Shown here: piece by piece, positions 1-9,600 of the stretch
How positions within the stretch are numbered: position 1 is the first letter of the stretch
How the letters are laid out: each line of letters starts with the position of its first letter
Origin: DASZMJ01 sp035551935
Lineage (GTDB): Bacteria > Planctomycetota > Planctomycetia > Isosphaerales > Isosphaeraceae
Direction: 5' to 3'
Length of the DNA stretch: 10,176 bases
Assembly (NCBI GenBank): GCA_035551935.1
Contig: DASZMJ010000670.1
Location: 1 to 10,176, forward strand
The notes under the pieces: generated by a model
The model's database searches: none
What the model was told of the DNA's origin: nothing
The model's input: the letters and a program-made list of their open reading frames with translations, nothing else
Translations under genes and position numbers: made by a program

Positions 1-68
1 CGCACCCTACCATATCGGCTCGACGTTCTCCGAACCGCTGGGATGCCCTCCGCCGCGGATCATCGAGC

Positions 69-737
69 CTAGCCTTTGTCGATGACGACCATCCGCAGCA
101 TTCCGCGAGGTTTCGCCGGCTTTTCCGACCTGGCGATTCCATCGCGAAGCTTTCGCAACGCGGCGAGTTCCTCCTTCCGGCGTTCCTTCTCGCGCGCGGC
201 CTCGCGACGCTTGATCGCCCAATCGATCGCCTCGACCTGGAGTTCCGCCAAGCTCCGATTCTTTCGCTTCTGCCACCACTCCTTCGAGATGGGGCCATAA
301 TCGTAACGATGCCAGTGCGTCGGGCCTCCGAACCGGATCTTATCGCGGTAGACTTCCAGTTGAGACGCGAGAATGTCGCGGCAGATGTCACTCACTGACT
401 TGTTGTAGTAGGCATCGCCATCAGCCCAGTCGATGGTCATGCAGTAGCGATCGTCGTCCAAGGCGTTGATGAGAGACGGTAGGGCGGCCTCGAAATTGTC
501 TTGAAGTACTTTGCGCACGGAGTCAATGCGATCCTGTGCCTTCACGTCGTAGCCGGCGGGGAACCTCACGAAATCCACATCCGTCGTCGCCTTCCGGTTG
601 GGACTGACGAGTTGTGCGACGAGCTGCTTGTAGTTCCTTGATGGAGGCTTCTTCGGCGGCCCCTCGCATCGACCCCGCAGCGGCGCTGACAGCACGCCGA
701 CGTAAAAAACCAAGGCAAGTGGCTTGAACCGTCGCAT
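69..737 (-). CDS. secreted or membrane-anchored protein of unknown function
   Basis: I do not recognise a named family. The start at 737 is chosen over an ATG 15 codons upstream because AGAGG precedes it at good spacing, and because it places a basic and hydrophobic stretch (MRRFKPLALVFYVGVLSAPL) at the N terminus. That stretch looks like a signal peptide, so export is inferred. The protein has 222 residues. The middle (about 75-150) is rich in aromatic and acidic residues, with Trp-His and Tyr-Asp-Tyr clusters and two Cys. Residues about 165-205 form a strongly charged Lys/Arg/Glu helix, possibly a coiled coil. There is no lipobox before the early Cys. The gene begins 48 bases downstream of the alcohol dehydrogenase stop on the same strand, so co-transcription is possible. 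Base composition is visibly less GC-rich than in its neighbours, which may mean recent acquisition or weak selection. Confidence 0.7.
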   Translation of the reverse strand: MRRFKPLALVFYVGVLSAPLRGRCEGPPKKPPSRNYKQLVAQLVSPNRKATTDVDFVRFPAGYDVKAQDRIDSVRKVLQDNFEAALPSLINALDDDRYCMTIDWADGDAYYNKSVSDICRDILASQLEVYRDKIRFGGPTHWHRYDYGPISKEWWQKRKNRSLAELQVEAIDWAIKRREAAREKERRKEELAALRKLRDGIARSEKPAKPRGMLRMVVIDKG

Positions 738-785
738 CGGTTGACCTCTTTGTGGGTAGTGTGACAGAGGGTCGTCTCGCAAGTA

Positions 786-1721
786 TCAGACTCGAAGCAG
801 GATCTTCTTCGCCCCCTTCTCGGCTGCGGCGCGGAAGGCGGACTCGGCGTCGTCGAGGGGGAAGACGGAACCGAGGAGGGGGCGGACGTCGACCTCGCGG
901 TTGGCCAGCGCGGTGATGGCGCGGGGGAAGGGGCCGCAGCGGGAGCCGACGACGCGGACCTCGTCGATGACGATCGGCGCCAGGTCGACGTTGTACGTCC
1001 CGGCCACCGTCGTCTTGAGCACCACCGTCCCGCACGGTCGCACGAGGTTCAAGGCCATCGGCAGGCCCGTCGGCGAACCGGTGCAGTCGGCCACCACGTC
1101 GAACGACTTCGCCCGCGACCCGGCCTCGTCCAGGAGCACCGGCTCGACCCCCTCGCCCGCCAGCGCGAGCTTGTGCGCGTGCTTGCCGACGAGCGTGACC
1201 TTCGATCCGCAGAGCCGCGCGACCCGGGCACAGAGCAGGCCGAGCTTGCCGTCGCCGACGACGGCCAGCCGCACGTCGGGGCCGAGCGGGACCTGCTCGG
1301 CGATCCGGAACGCGGCGGCCAGGGGCTCGATGAACACGGCGGCCTCGTCGTCGATGGCGTCGGGGATGGGGTGCAGGTTGCGTTCCGGCACGCAGACCCA
1401 TTCCGCCATCGCGCCATCATGATTGAGGATGCCGAGCACCGTCCGGTTCGGGCAGTGATTGGGCAAGCCGGCGCGGCAAGTGGGGCAAGCGTGGCAAGCG
1501 TTGTTGATCTCGGCCGTAAATCGCCCCCCGGGCACTTTCTCGCCCAGGAACTCGTGGCCGAGGACGCCGCGGAAGCCCATGTAGCCGCGGGCCAGTTGGA
1601 GGTCGGTGTCGCAGACGCCGGCCAGGCGGACGCGGAGGCGGACCTCGCCGGCTGTCGGGGTCGGCTCGGGCAGGTCGCGGCGGAGGGAAATCCCCCGGCC
1701 GTGGCAGTAGACGCCGCGCAT
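786..1721 (-). CDS. zinc-dependent medium-chain alcohol dehydrogenase family protein
   Basis: This is a medium-chain dehydrogenase/reductase of 311 residues, predicted to be a cytoplasmic NAD(P)-linked oxidoreductase acting on an alcohol, polyol or related substrate. The N-terminal GroES-like catalytic domain has the expected zinc ligands: Cys37 (in GVCDTD), His56-Glu57 (in GHE) and Glu132 (in FIEPLA). A structural zinc site is visible as Cys76, Cys79, Cys82 and Cys90 with family spacing C-x2-C-x2-C-x7-C. The Rossmann domain starts near residue 150 with GDGKLG (156-161), matching GxGxxG. It is shorter than the usual 340-370 residues but both domains are complete. The start has AGGAG 13 bases upstream, a rather long spacing. 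It is divergent from the desaturase gene, with shared operator-like repeats between them. The substrate cannot be told from sequence. Confidence 0.93.
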   Translation of the reverse strand: MRGVYCHGRGISLRRDLPEPTPTAGEVRLRVRLAGVCDTDLQLARGYMGFRGVLGHEFLGEKVPGGRFTAEINNACHACPTCRAGLPNHCPNRTVLGILNHDGAMAEWVCVPERNLHPIPDAIDDEAAVFIEPLAAAFRIAEQVPLGPDVRLAVVGDGKLGLLCARVARLCGSKVTLVGKHAHKLALAGEGVEPVLLDEAGSRAKSFDVVADCTGSPTGLPMALNLVRPCGTVVLKTTVAGTYNVDLAPIVIDEVRVVGSRCGPFPRAITALANREVDVRPLLGSVFPLDDAESAFRAAAEKGAKKILLRV

Positions 1722-1755
1722 GGTGGGATGATGGCTCCTGGGGTCGACGGGCGGC

Positions 1756-1824
1756 GTTGGTGAACCTTCCTCGACGTTCGCGAACCGGGCCGTGATATCG
1801 GGCCGGTGACAGGGTTGGCGAACC
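1756..1824. promoter_or_regulatory. triplet of GTTSGYGAACC operator-like repeats
   Basis: Three copies of an 11-base word occur in 69 bases: GTTGGTGAACC at 1756-1766, GTTCGCGAACC at 1776-1786 and GTTGGCGAACC at 1814-1824. The middle copy contains a perfect 10-base palindrome, GTTCGCGAAC (1776-1785), and the other two are near-palindromes, as expected for sites bound by a dimeric regulator. Copy starts are 20 and 38 bases apart. The third copy overlaps the proposed -35 box. The position between divergent dehydrogenase and desaturase genes fits a shared control region. No regulator gene lies next to it in this window, so the binding protein is unknown. Confidence 0.4.
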
Positions 1825-1841
1825 GGCGTCCCCGTTATAAA
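1815..1841 (+). promoter_or_regulatory. weak sigma-70-like promoter candidate for the desaturase
   Basis: TTGGCG (1815-1820) and TATAAA (1836-1841) resemble -35 and -10 boxes, but the 15-base spacer is shorter than the ideal 17. TATAAA stands out in very GC-rich surroundings. It lies about 240 bases upstream of the desaturase ATG, so the leader would be long. Planctomycete promoters are poorly matched by E. coli consensus, so this is tentative. Confidence 0.25.
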
Positions 1842-1868
1842 CTCGGACCCTCCGCGCCGCCAAGGGGC

Positions 1869-1898
1869 GCCGGGACTTCGGCCCTGGCACGTTTTTTT
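1869..1898 (+). terminator. small hairpin plus T7, possible attenuator in the desaturase leader
   Basis: GCCGGG (1869-1874) can pair with CCTGGC (1883-1888), using one G-U pair. After three bases comes a run of seven T (1892-1898), the layout of an intrinsic terminator on the plus strand. No plus-strand gene lies upstream in the window, so it would act on a transcript started in this intergenic region, perhaps from the promoter candidate at 1815-1841. It could be an attenuator, the end of a very short RNA, or chance. The six-pair stem is weak. Confidence 0.35.
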
Positions 1899-2085
1899 CC
1901 GGGGGCGGAGGAGTTGGAGGCGAGAGCGGGACGATTCGCAGTCCTATGGTCGAAGTGACGCCCAGCGAGGAGCCAACGGTCCGCGCCACCCGCCCTTGCA
2001 CGAACCCGCCGCCCCCCCGCACCGGCCCGATGACCGGCAGTCGGGAAGCCGACCCGAGAATCCCCCGAAGCGAAATAGGATCCGC

Positions 2086-3036
<951 letters not shown>

Positions 3037-3054
3037 CGGAAAAGTGCCTCGAAG

Positions 3055-3133
3055 AAGTGCTGAGTGCTGAGTTGGGAGGCGTGAACCTGATCGCGGGTTC
3101 GCGCCTCTTGTTTTTACTCAGCACTCAGCACTT
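3055..3133. repeat. compound palindromic element (perfect 18-bp outer stem)
   Basis: The arm AAGTGCTGAGTGCTGAGT (3055-3072) is matched perfectly by its reverse complement at 3116-3133. Inside is a second stem, GAGGCGTGAACC (3076-3087) with GGTTCGCGCCTC (3096-3107), 12 pairs with one G-U, around an eight-base loop. The outer arm contains the tandem word GTGCTGA twice. T-rich runs flank the second arm (3108-3115 and 3132-3136), so it could also terminate the desaturase transcript. The two-level symmetry and composition unlike the coding DNA suggest a dispersed palindromic (REP- or MITE-like) element, an inference that a genome-wide search would settle. Confidence 0.7.
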
Positions 3134-3146
3134 TTTCCTACTTTTT

Positions 3147-3890
3147 ATGAAAAAGGTCACACTTGTCCCGATGCTCCGTGAGCAGCGCGAGCTCTACGAG
3201 TTGCCGCGCGGCATGGGCCGGTTCCGGCGCTACCTGGAGGTGATGACCGGGGGCACCGACGACATCGCGCTGCCCTTGCCGGCCTTCAACCCGATGGGCA
3301 AGGGCCACGTCGCCGAGACGCTCGACGCGCTGCTGGCCCTCGACGCCGAGGCCGTCGCCGACGAGGCCGTCCGCGAGGCGGAGGCGCGGTTGCCGGAGGT
3401 CGCCGAGCCCTTGCGGGTCGGCCTGGTCGTCGCCGACGACCTCGGCGGCGGCTGGACGAACCGGCACTTCACCGAGTTCGGCCAGCGGTTCCGCTCGGGG
3501 CCGATGCTCGAGCGCGGCTGGGCGGTCGCGTTGCGGTGGACGAGCGAGCCGCAGGCCGCCGACGGCGTCCGCCGCGAGGTCCTCGAGGCCGTCCATCGCG
3601 CCGTCGCCGCCCGGCGGCGGGGCTGGCCGACGACGCTCGCAGAGATGATGATCCAGGAGGGCGCCGCCGCCGCCTTCGCCGGCGCGATCACGCCCCGGCT
3701 CGACCCCGACGACCTCGCCTACTCCCGCGCCGTCCTCGCCCCGCACCTCGACTCCGACGACCTGCCCGTCCAGTTCGCCTGCCTCTTCGGCGACGCCGCC
3801 GCCCGCCCCGTCGGCTACACCCCCCTCGGCCTCTCCCCCCGCGCCGCCCTCGCCGTGGCGCTGGCCGATGCGACGCGGAATACTTTATAA
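3147..3890 (+). CDS. conserved-looking protein of unknown function
   Basis: I do not recognise this 247-residue protein. It has no signal peptide or membrane segment and is probably cytoplasmic. The N terminus is ordered and basic (MKKVTLVPMLREQRELYELP), followed by a conserved-looking stretch ALPLPAFNPMGKGHV near 42-56. An acidic, alanine-rich helical part follows (about 57-90), then LRVGLVVADDLGGGWTNRHF (about 90-109), which looks like a beta strand and turn. The C-terminal third is Ala/Arg/Asp-rich. High GC third positions and even amino acid use support real coding. The start at 3147 follows the palindromic element and has no Shine-Dalgarno sequence; an in-frame ATG at 3171 is an alternative. 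It is 110 bases after the desaturase and in the same direction, but the hairpin between may separate the two transcripts. Confidence 0.8.
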   Translation: MKKVTLVPMLREQRELYELPRGMGRFRRYLEVMTGGTDDIALPLPAFNPMGKGHVAETLDALLALDAEAVADEAVREAEARLPEVAEPLRVGLVVADDLGGGWTNRHFTEFGQRFRSGPMLERGWAVALRWTSEPQAADGVRREVLEAVHRAVAARRRGWPTTLAEMMIQEGAAAAFAGAITPRLDPDDLAYSRAVLAPHLDSDDLPVQFACLFGDAAARPVGYTPLGLSPRAALAVALADATRNTL

Positions 3891-3984
3891 GTTCGTATGT
3901 TAATTCAAAGAATCATTTATTTTTTGTAATGCACAATCTGTCATTTTCTATCTCTCATCTGCCCGCTGCCCTCCGGAATCCAAA
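3891..3984. other. AT-rich spacer between convergent genes
   Basis: From the stop at 3890 to about 3960 the sequence is mostly A and T, including TTATTTTTT near 3917-3925, in contrast with the GC-rich genes on both sides. A very weak ATTC/GAAT hairpin (3903-3913) precedes the T run and might act as a terminator for the plus-strand gene. I see no ORF, target-site duplication or terminal repeat. Confidence 0.5.
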
Positions 3985-4019
3985 CGTCCCCGCCGCGGGA
4001 CACGCCCGCGGCGGGGACG
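3985..4019 (-). terminator. perfect 15-bp GC hairpin after the DUF4142 gene
   Basis: CGTCCCCGCCGCGGG (3985-3999) and its exact reverse complement (4005-4019) enclose a five-base loop. It begins four bases past the DUF4142 stop codon on the minus strand and is followed there by TTTGG, a poor T tract. It probably stops transcription or protects the 3' end, and could also block read-through from the convergent gene. It may be a copy of a dispersed palindrome. Confidence 0.55.
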
Positions 4020-4023
4020 GGGG

Positions 4024-4653
4024 TCACTTCTCGTCGCGGTCGGCCTTCCGGTCGCCGTCGTCGTCCTTCATGTAGCGCTGGGCGATCGGCTTGATCTGCC
4101 GGAGGTGGTCCTTGATGTGGGGGACGGCGCGGGAGGCGAGGGCCTTGATGTCGGCGTCCTGGCCGCGCCGGGCCTCGGCCTCGAAGGCGGCGAGGGTCCC
4201 CATGTGGGCGACGAACTGGGCCTTGGCGTAGCAGCGGTCGAACTCCTCGCCCGAGAGGCCGGCGAGGCTCTGGGCGCAGAAGGCGGCGCGCTGGTCGACG
4301 TTCTGCGGCAGGGCCACCCGCTTGCGGGCCGCCAGGTCGGTCAGCTCGCGGTTCATGCGGGTGTGCTCGTCGAGCATCTGGCGGCTGAACCGCTTCAGCT
4401 CGGGGTCGGTGGCCTTCCGCTCGCCCAGCTCGGCGAGCTGGACCTCGGCCATCCCGTCGATGGCCGCGGCGGCGGCGAAGAGCGCGTCGTTGACGGCCCC
4501 CTGGTTCCCGGTCTGGGCCGCGTTGGCGCGACCGGCGCCCGGGGGGGCGGCCTGGTTCTGGTTCGAGTTCGGGTTGCGGCTCGGGGCCTGCGCGTACGTG
4601 ACGGCGGCGACGAGCATGGCCGCCAGGGCGGCGAAGGTCAGGCTGCGAGTCAT
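4024..4653 (-). CDS. secreted DUF4142 family protein (ferritin-like fold)
   Basis: This 209-residue protein fits the DUF4142 family (putative outer membrane or periplasmic proteins with a ferritin-like helical bundle, biochemical role not established). Residues 1-23 are a clear signal peptide with an Ala-rich core and a likely cut after A21 or A23. A low-complexity Asn/Gln/Pro/Ala linker follows (about 24-50). The helical domain (about 53-195) carries the family pattern: an A..DGMAEVQLAELG helix, a segment with FSRQMLDEHTRMNRELTDLA, and a final HIKDHLRQIKPIAQRY helix. The tail is charged (DDDGDRKADRDEK). The start at 4653 has GGAGGA upstream at good spacing, while the upstream in-frame extension is Gly/Pro/Arg-rich non-coding sequence. 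It follows the adenylate kinase gene by 213 bases on the same strand, with a hairpin between, so it may have its own promoter. Confidence 0.88.
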   Translation of the reverse strand: MTRSLTFAALAAMLVAAVTYAQAPSRNPNSNQNQAAPPGAGRANAAQTGNQGAVNDALFAAAAAIDGMAEVQLAELGERKATDPELKRFSRQMLDEHTRMNRELTDLAARKRVALPQNVDQRAAFCAQSLAGLSGEEFDRCYAKAQFVAHMGTLAAFEAEARRGQDADIKALASRAVPHIKDHLRQIKPIAQRYMKDDDGDRKADRDEK

Positions 4654-4834
4654 CGGTCGATCTCCTCCGGGCGCTTTCGCCCGCGGTCCCATGGTTCCGG
4701 TCCGAATCCGGACCCGTCGCGCCCCCGGGCGGAAGCAAGTTCGCGGGCGCGACGGCCCCGTTCCCGTGCCCGCAAAGCCCGGGCCGCCGCTTCCCCCGCA
4801 TGGAGGAGACAACGACGCCGATATTCGCACTCTT

Positions 4835-4863
4835 CCCCCCTCTCCCCGGTGGGGCGAGGGGGG
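4835..4863. terminator. C-rich/G-rich hairpin after the kinase gene
   Basis: A C-rich arm (4835-4847) pairs with a G-rich arm (4851-4863) at 12 of 13 positions around a three-base loop. It begins three bases past the kinase stop codon on the minus strand. No T tract follows in that direction, so it is a terminator-like or mRNA-stabilising stem rather than a classic intrinsic terminator. Similar C-run/G-run palindromes are often dispersed in GC-rich genomes. Confidence 0.45.
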
Positions 4864-4866
4864 GAC

Positions 4867-5517
4867 TCAGCGCGCCAGCTCGGCGACGGCCGCGGGTCGG
4901 GGGGCATTGCGGGCCTGGTGCTGGAGGGCGGAGAGGCGGTTGATGATGTCGCGGAGGACGTCCATGGGCGTCTGGGCGGCCTCGACGTCGAAGACGATCG
5001 AGGGGTCGTAGAAGCTGAGCGTCTGCTCGGTCTCCTCGTGATAGGTCTGGATCCGGCGGAGGATGACGTCCTCGCTGATGTCGTCGAGCCGGTTCTCGCG
5101 CAGGGCGCGGGCGCGGAGGCGCTCCTTGGCCTTCTCGATGTCGGTGATCTTGAGGTGGAAGATCTGGACCACGTCGAGCATCTCGTCGAGCATCTCGGCC
5201 TGCGCGAGGTTGCGCGGCAGGCCGTCGAGCACCAGCGTGTGCTGCTCGGGCAGGACGAGCTCCTGGAGCTCGAGGATCTGGAGGTGCCGGCGCCAGATGC
5301 GGACGGTCAGGTCGTCGGGGACGAGGAGGCCCTGCGACGTGTAGCGGACGACCTCCTTGCCTAGCTCGCCGTACTTCGAGAGCTTGCGGAAGACGTCGCC
5401 GCACGAGATGTGGACGAGGCTGGGCAGCATGCCGAGCACGCCCCCTTGCGTCCCCTTGCCGCTGCCGGGCATGCCGAACAGGAGGATGGTCCGGTACTTC
5501 GTCGACTCGCGCGCCAT
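4867..5517 (-). CDS. adenylate kinase family nucleoside monophosphate kinase (short type)
   Basis: It transfers phosphate between ATP and a nucleoside monophosphate, most likely AMP, in the cytoplasm. The protein has 216 residues. The P-loop is GMPGSGKG (15-22). NMP-binding elements follow: HISCGDVFR (36-44, with the conserved Arg44), LLVPDD (64-69) and LDGLPR (97-102, with the conserved Arg102). The LID is the short form, with no zinc-finger insertion, and has RLDD (143-146) and Arg154/Arg155 before TYHEET. The family's GFPRT is GLPRN here and the usual GR before DD is NR, so it is a divergent member. UMP/CMP kinase activity or a specialised paralog rather than the main Adk is possible, so no symbol is given. 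The start at 5517 has GGAG about eight bases upstream; the in-frame extension runs into the palindromic repeat. It follows clpB on the same strand, separated by 216 bases. Confidence 0.88.
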   Translation of the reverse strand: MARESTKYRTILLFGMPGSGKGTQGGVLGMLPSLVHISCGDVFRKLSKYGELGKEVVRYTSQGLLVPDDLTVRIWRRHLQILELQELVLPEQHTLVLDGLPRNLAQAEMLDEMLDVVQIFHLKITDIEKAKERLRARALRENRLDDISEDVILRRIQTYHEETEQTLSFYDPSIVFDVEAAQTPMDVLRDIINRLSALQHQARNAPRPAAVAELAR

Positions 5518-5670
5518 GTCGCCGCTCCGATCCGATCGCAAGCAAAAAGACGTGGGGGGAAGCCCCGGTCGGGCGGACGTCGCCGGCCGCCGGCCGAGGC
5601 ACATGCTCCTATCATCCGCCCTGACCATGCCGCTCGGCAACCCGAATCGGCCTCGTACTGGGGGAGGTCC

Positions 5671-5733
5671 GTAGGGTCCGCTCTCGCGGACCTCTTCCAT
5701 TCTATTATTTGAAGAGGTCCGCGAGAGCGGACC

Positions 5734-5737
<4 letters not shown>
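5671..5737. repeat. perfect 27-bp inverted repeat overlapping the clpB stop codon
   Basis: The arm at 5671-5697 (starting GTAGGGTCCGCTCTCGCGG) is an exact reverse complement of 5711-5737, with a 13-base AT-rich loop (5698-5710). Each arm also holds a smaller palindrome, GGTCCGC-TCTC-GCGGACC, so the element can fold as one long stem or two short hairpins, as in paired REP units. The clpB stop TAG (complement of 5734-5736) lies inside the right arm. It may act as a terminator for clpB. The two-unit inverted form suggests a dispersed REP-type element. Confidence 0.8.
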
Positions 5738-8382
<2,645 letters not shown>

Positions 8383-8491
8383 GGCTTTCCCTTTTCGAGA
8401 TCGTTGCCCGGGGGTTGAGATGTTCGTTTCACATTGGGCATCACGTCGACAGTCTTACGCGGTCGGATTCTCAAGGGTTCGTCGGATTCCG

Positions 8492-8851
8492 TCACGCTTC
8501 GAGCAGGGTGGGGTAGGGTTTCCCGGGCCAGGGGTGGTCGAAGCAGGCGGCGAGGGCGTCGGCCCAGTGGCCTTCGGGGTCGGCGGCGGTCGTCGGGTCG
8601 AACCAGCCGGCGCCGGGCAGGCCGGTGTCCTTGCGGACGACCAGGGCGGCCAGGTCGGGCAGGCCGGCGCGTCGGCAGCGGGCGGCCAGGGGGTTGAGCA
8701 GTTGCCGGTGGACCTGCCGGCCCGTCAAGGGGGGGCCGGCGCGGCCGGCCAGCTCGCTGTACGAGATCGTCCGCCGCTGCCGGATCGCCTCCAGCAGGAC
8801 CGGCCAGGCGCGTCGGACCAGGTCGGCGTAGGGGACCATCGCCGTCGTCAT
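8492..8851 (-). CDS. small protein of unknown function, paralog of the 9601-10008 product
   Basis: This 119-residue protein is not a family I can name. It has an N-terminal helix (LVRRAWPVLLEAIRQRR), then ISYSELAGRAG, and RQVHRQLLNPLAARC leading to LPDLAALVVRK (64-74) and TGLPGAG (76-82). It ends in HWADALAACFDHPWP. The ISYSELA and LVVRK.TG.PG.G pattern recalls small winged-helix domains seen in several DNA-related proteins, but that is memory, not proof. Residues 45-74 align without gaps to residues 52-81 of the 9601-10008 product (13 of 30 identical), so they look like paralogs. It lies 23 bases after the Uma2 gene on the same strand, probably in one operon. The start is uncertain: GGGGGAGG abuts the ATG at 8851, so the ATG at 8839 may be used. 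Confidence 0.8.
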   Translation of the reverse strand: MTTAMVPYADLVRRAWPVLLEAIRQRRTISYSELAGRAGPPLTGRQVHRQLLNPLAARCRRAGLPDLAALVVRKDTGLPGAGWFDPTTAADPEGHWADALAACFDHPWPGKPYPTLLEA

Positions 8852-8874
8852 CCTCCCCCGCTCGTGCCCGATGC

Positions 8875-9576
8875 TCAAGCGGCCGGGCCGGCGAGGATCG
8901 CCGCGAGGCATCGGCGCGGGTCCGGCAGGGGGTCGGCCCAGAGCCACGCCGCGTCGATCCAGAACCCCGCCAGGGCCGAGCAAGTCAATCGACCCTGGGC
9001 CACGCGATCGACCCGGTAGCCGTCCCCCTCGCGCCGATACGCGACGACGACCTTATCCCGGCCGTCGACGAACCAGATGTCCGGGACCTTCGCGTCCTGA
9101 TACGCCTTCGCCTTCAAGTTGAGGTCGTGGTAGCGGGTCGACGGCGAGAGGATCTCGATGACCAGCACCGCCGGCGGGTCGGGCGGCTCATCGCGCTGGC
9201 CGCCCTGCCAGCCGACCGGCCGGACGAAGACGTCCGGCTCGGGGACGCGCCCGGGGCCCAGCCGCAGCGGCTCCGGCCCCATCGTCACCCGGCCGGTGCC
9301 CCGCTCCAGCCGGAACGTATGCAGCAGCCAGAAGAGGAAGCCGACCTCATCCTGATGCGGGGCACTGACGGGCGAGGGCATGTAGACGACCCCATCGATG
9401 TATTCGCAATACTGCTTCTCCGGCGCGTGGACCCAGAAGTCCTCCTCGGACTGGCCGGAGAGCGTGACCATGCCCTCGAACGGCAGCGACGAGCGGTCGT
9501 AGAGCCGGGCGTCGTCCGCCGGGGGCGGGGGCGCGTCGGGCATGGGCGTCGGGACGGCCTGGACGTCGGTGGCCAT
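8875..9576 (-). CDS. Uma2 family (DUF820) PD-(D/E)XK nuclease-fold protein
   Basis: This 233-residue protein fits the Uma2/DUF820 family, which has the PD-(D/E)XK restriction-nuclease fold and is expanded in cyanobacteria and planctomycetes; its cellular role is not settled. A Pro/Ala-rich N terminus (1-25) precedes the domain (about 30-210). Family marks are EYIDGVVYMPSP (58-69), PEPDVFV (112-118, with the candidate catalytic Asp115), LVIEILSPST (138-147, Glu141) and LKAKAYQDAKVPDIWFVD (154-171, Lys155/Lys157 as the candidate catalytic Lys). The nuclease core therefore looks intact. The ribosome binding site is weak. It sits between two small genes that look like paralogs of each other, with gaps of 24 and 23 bases, all on one strand, which suggests a single transcript and perhaps a shared function. 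Confidence 0.92.
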   Translation of the reverse strand: MATDVQAVPTPMPDAPPPPADDARLYDRSSLPFEGMVTLSGQSEEDFWVHAPEKQYCEYIDGVVYMPSPVSAPHQDEVGFLFWLLHTFRLERGTGRVTMGPEPLRLGPGRVPEPDVFVRPVGWQGGQRDEPPDPPAVLVIEILSPSTRYHDLNLKAKAYQDAKVPDIWFVDGRDKVVVAYRREGDGYRVDRVAQGRLTCSALAGFWIDAAWLWADPLPDPRRCLAAILAGPAA

Positions 9577-9600
9577 GATCGAACCGGTCCGTGGTCGGGG

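Larger units (their letters stand above)
1722..2085. other. divergent intergenic region between dehydrogenase and desaturase
   Basis: This 364-base stretch has no convincing gene. It holds the upstream regions of two divergent genes, three copies of an operator-like word, a weak plus-strand promoter-like sequence, a hairpin with a T tract, and a 47-codon ORF (1946-2089) whose stop overlaps the desaturase start as ATGA. That ORF has no good ribosome binding site and is rich in Pro and Arg, so I do not call it a gene. The desaturase start itself has AGGA five bases upstream. Confidence 0.6.

Noticed and set aside
7..279. 90-codon minus-strand frame at the left edge
   Set aside because: It overlaps the better supported 69-737 gene in another frame, with no ribosome binding site or domain.
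3055..3133. CIRCE (HrcA operator) because of GAGTGC and GCACTC words
   Set aside because: CIRCE is TTAGCACTC-N9-GAGTGCTAA. Here the half words are in the opposite order, more than 40 bases apart, and not upstream of a chaperone gene.
3941..5602. 553-codon minus-strand frame across the DUF4142 and kinase genes
   Set aside because: It is Arg/Pro-rich low-complexity translation in another frame of two well-supported genes.
8383..8491. Heat-shock promoter upstream of clpB (CCCTTGAGA on the minus strand)
   Set aside because: No matching -10 element (CCCCAT-like) lies at the required spacing; a CCCAAT occurs only about 30 bases on. Not listed as a feature.
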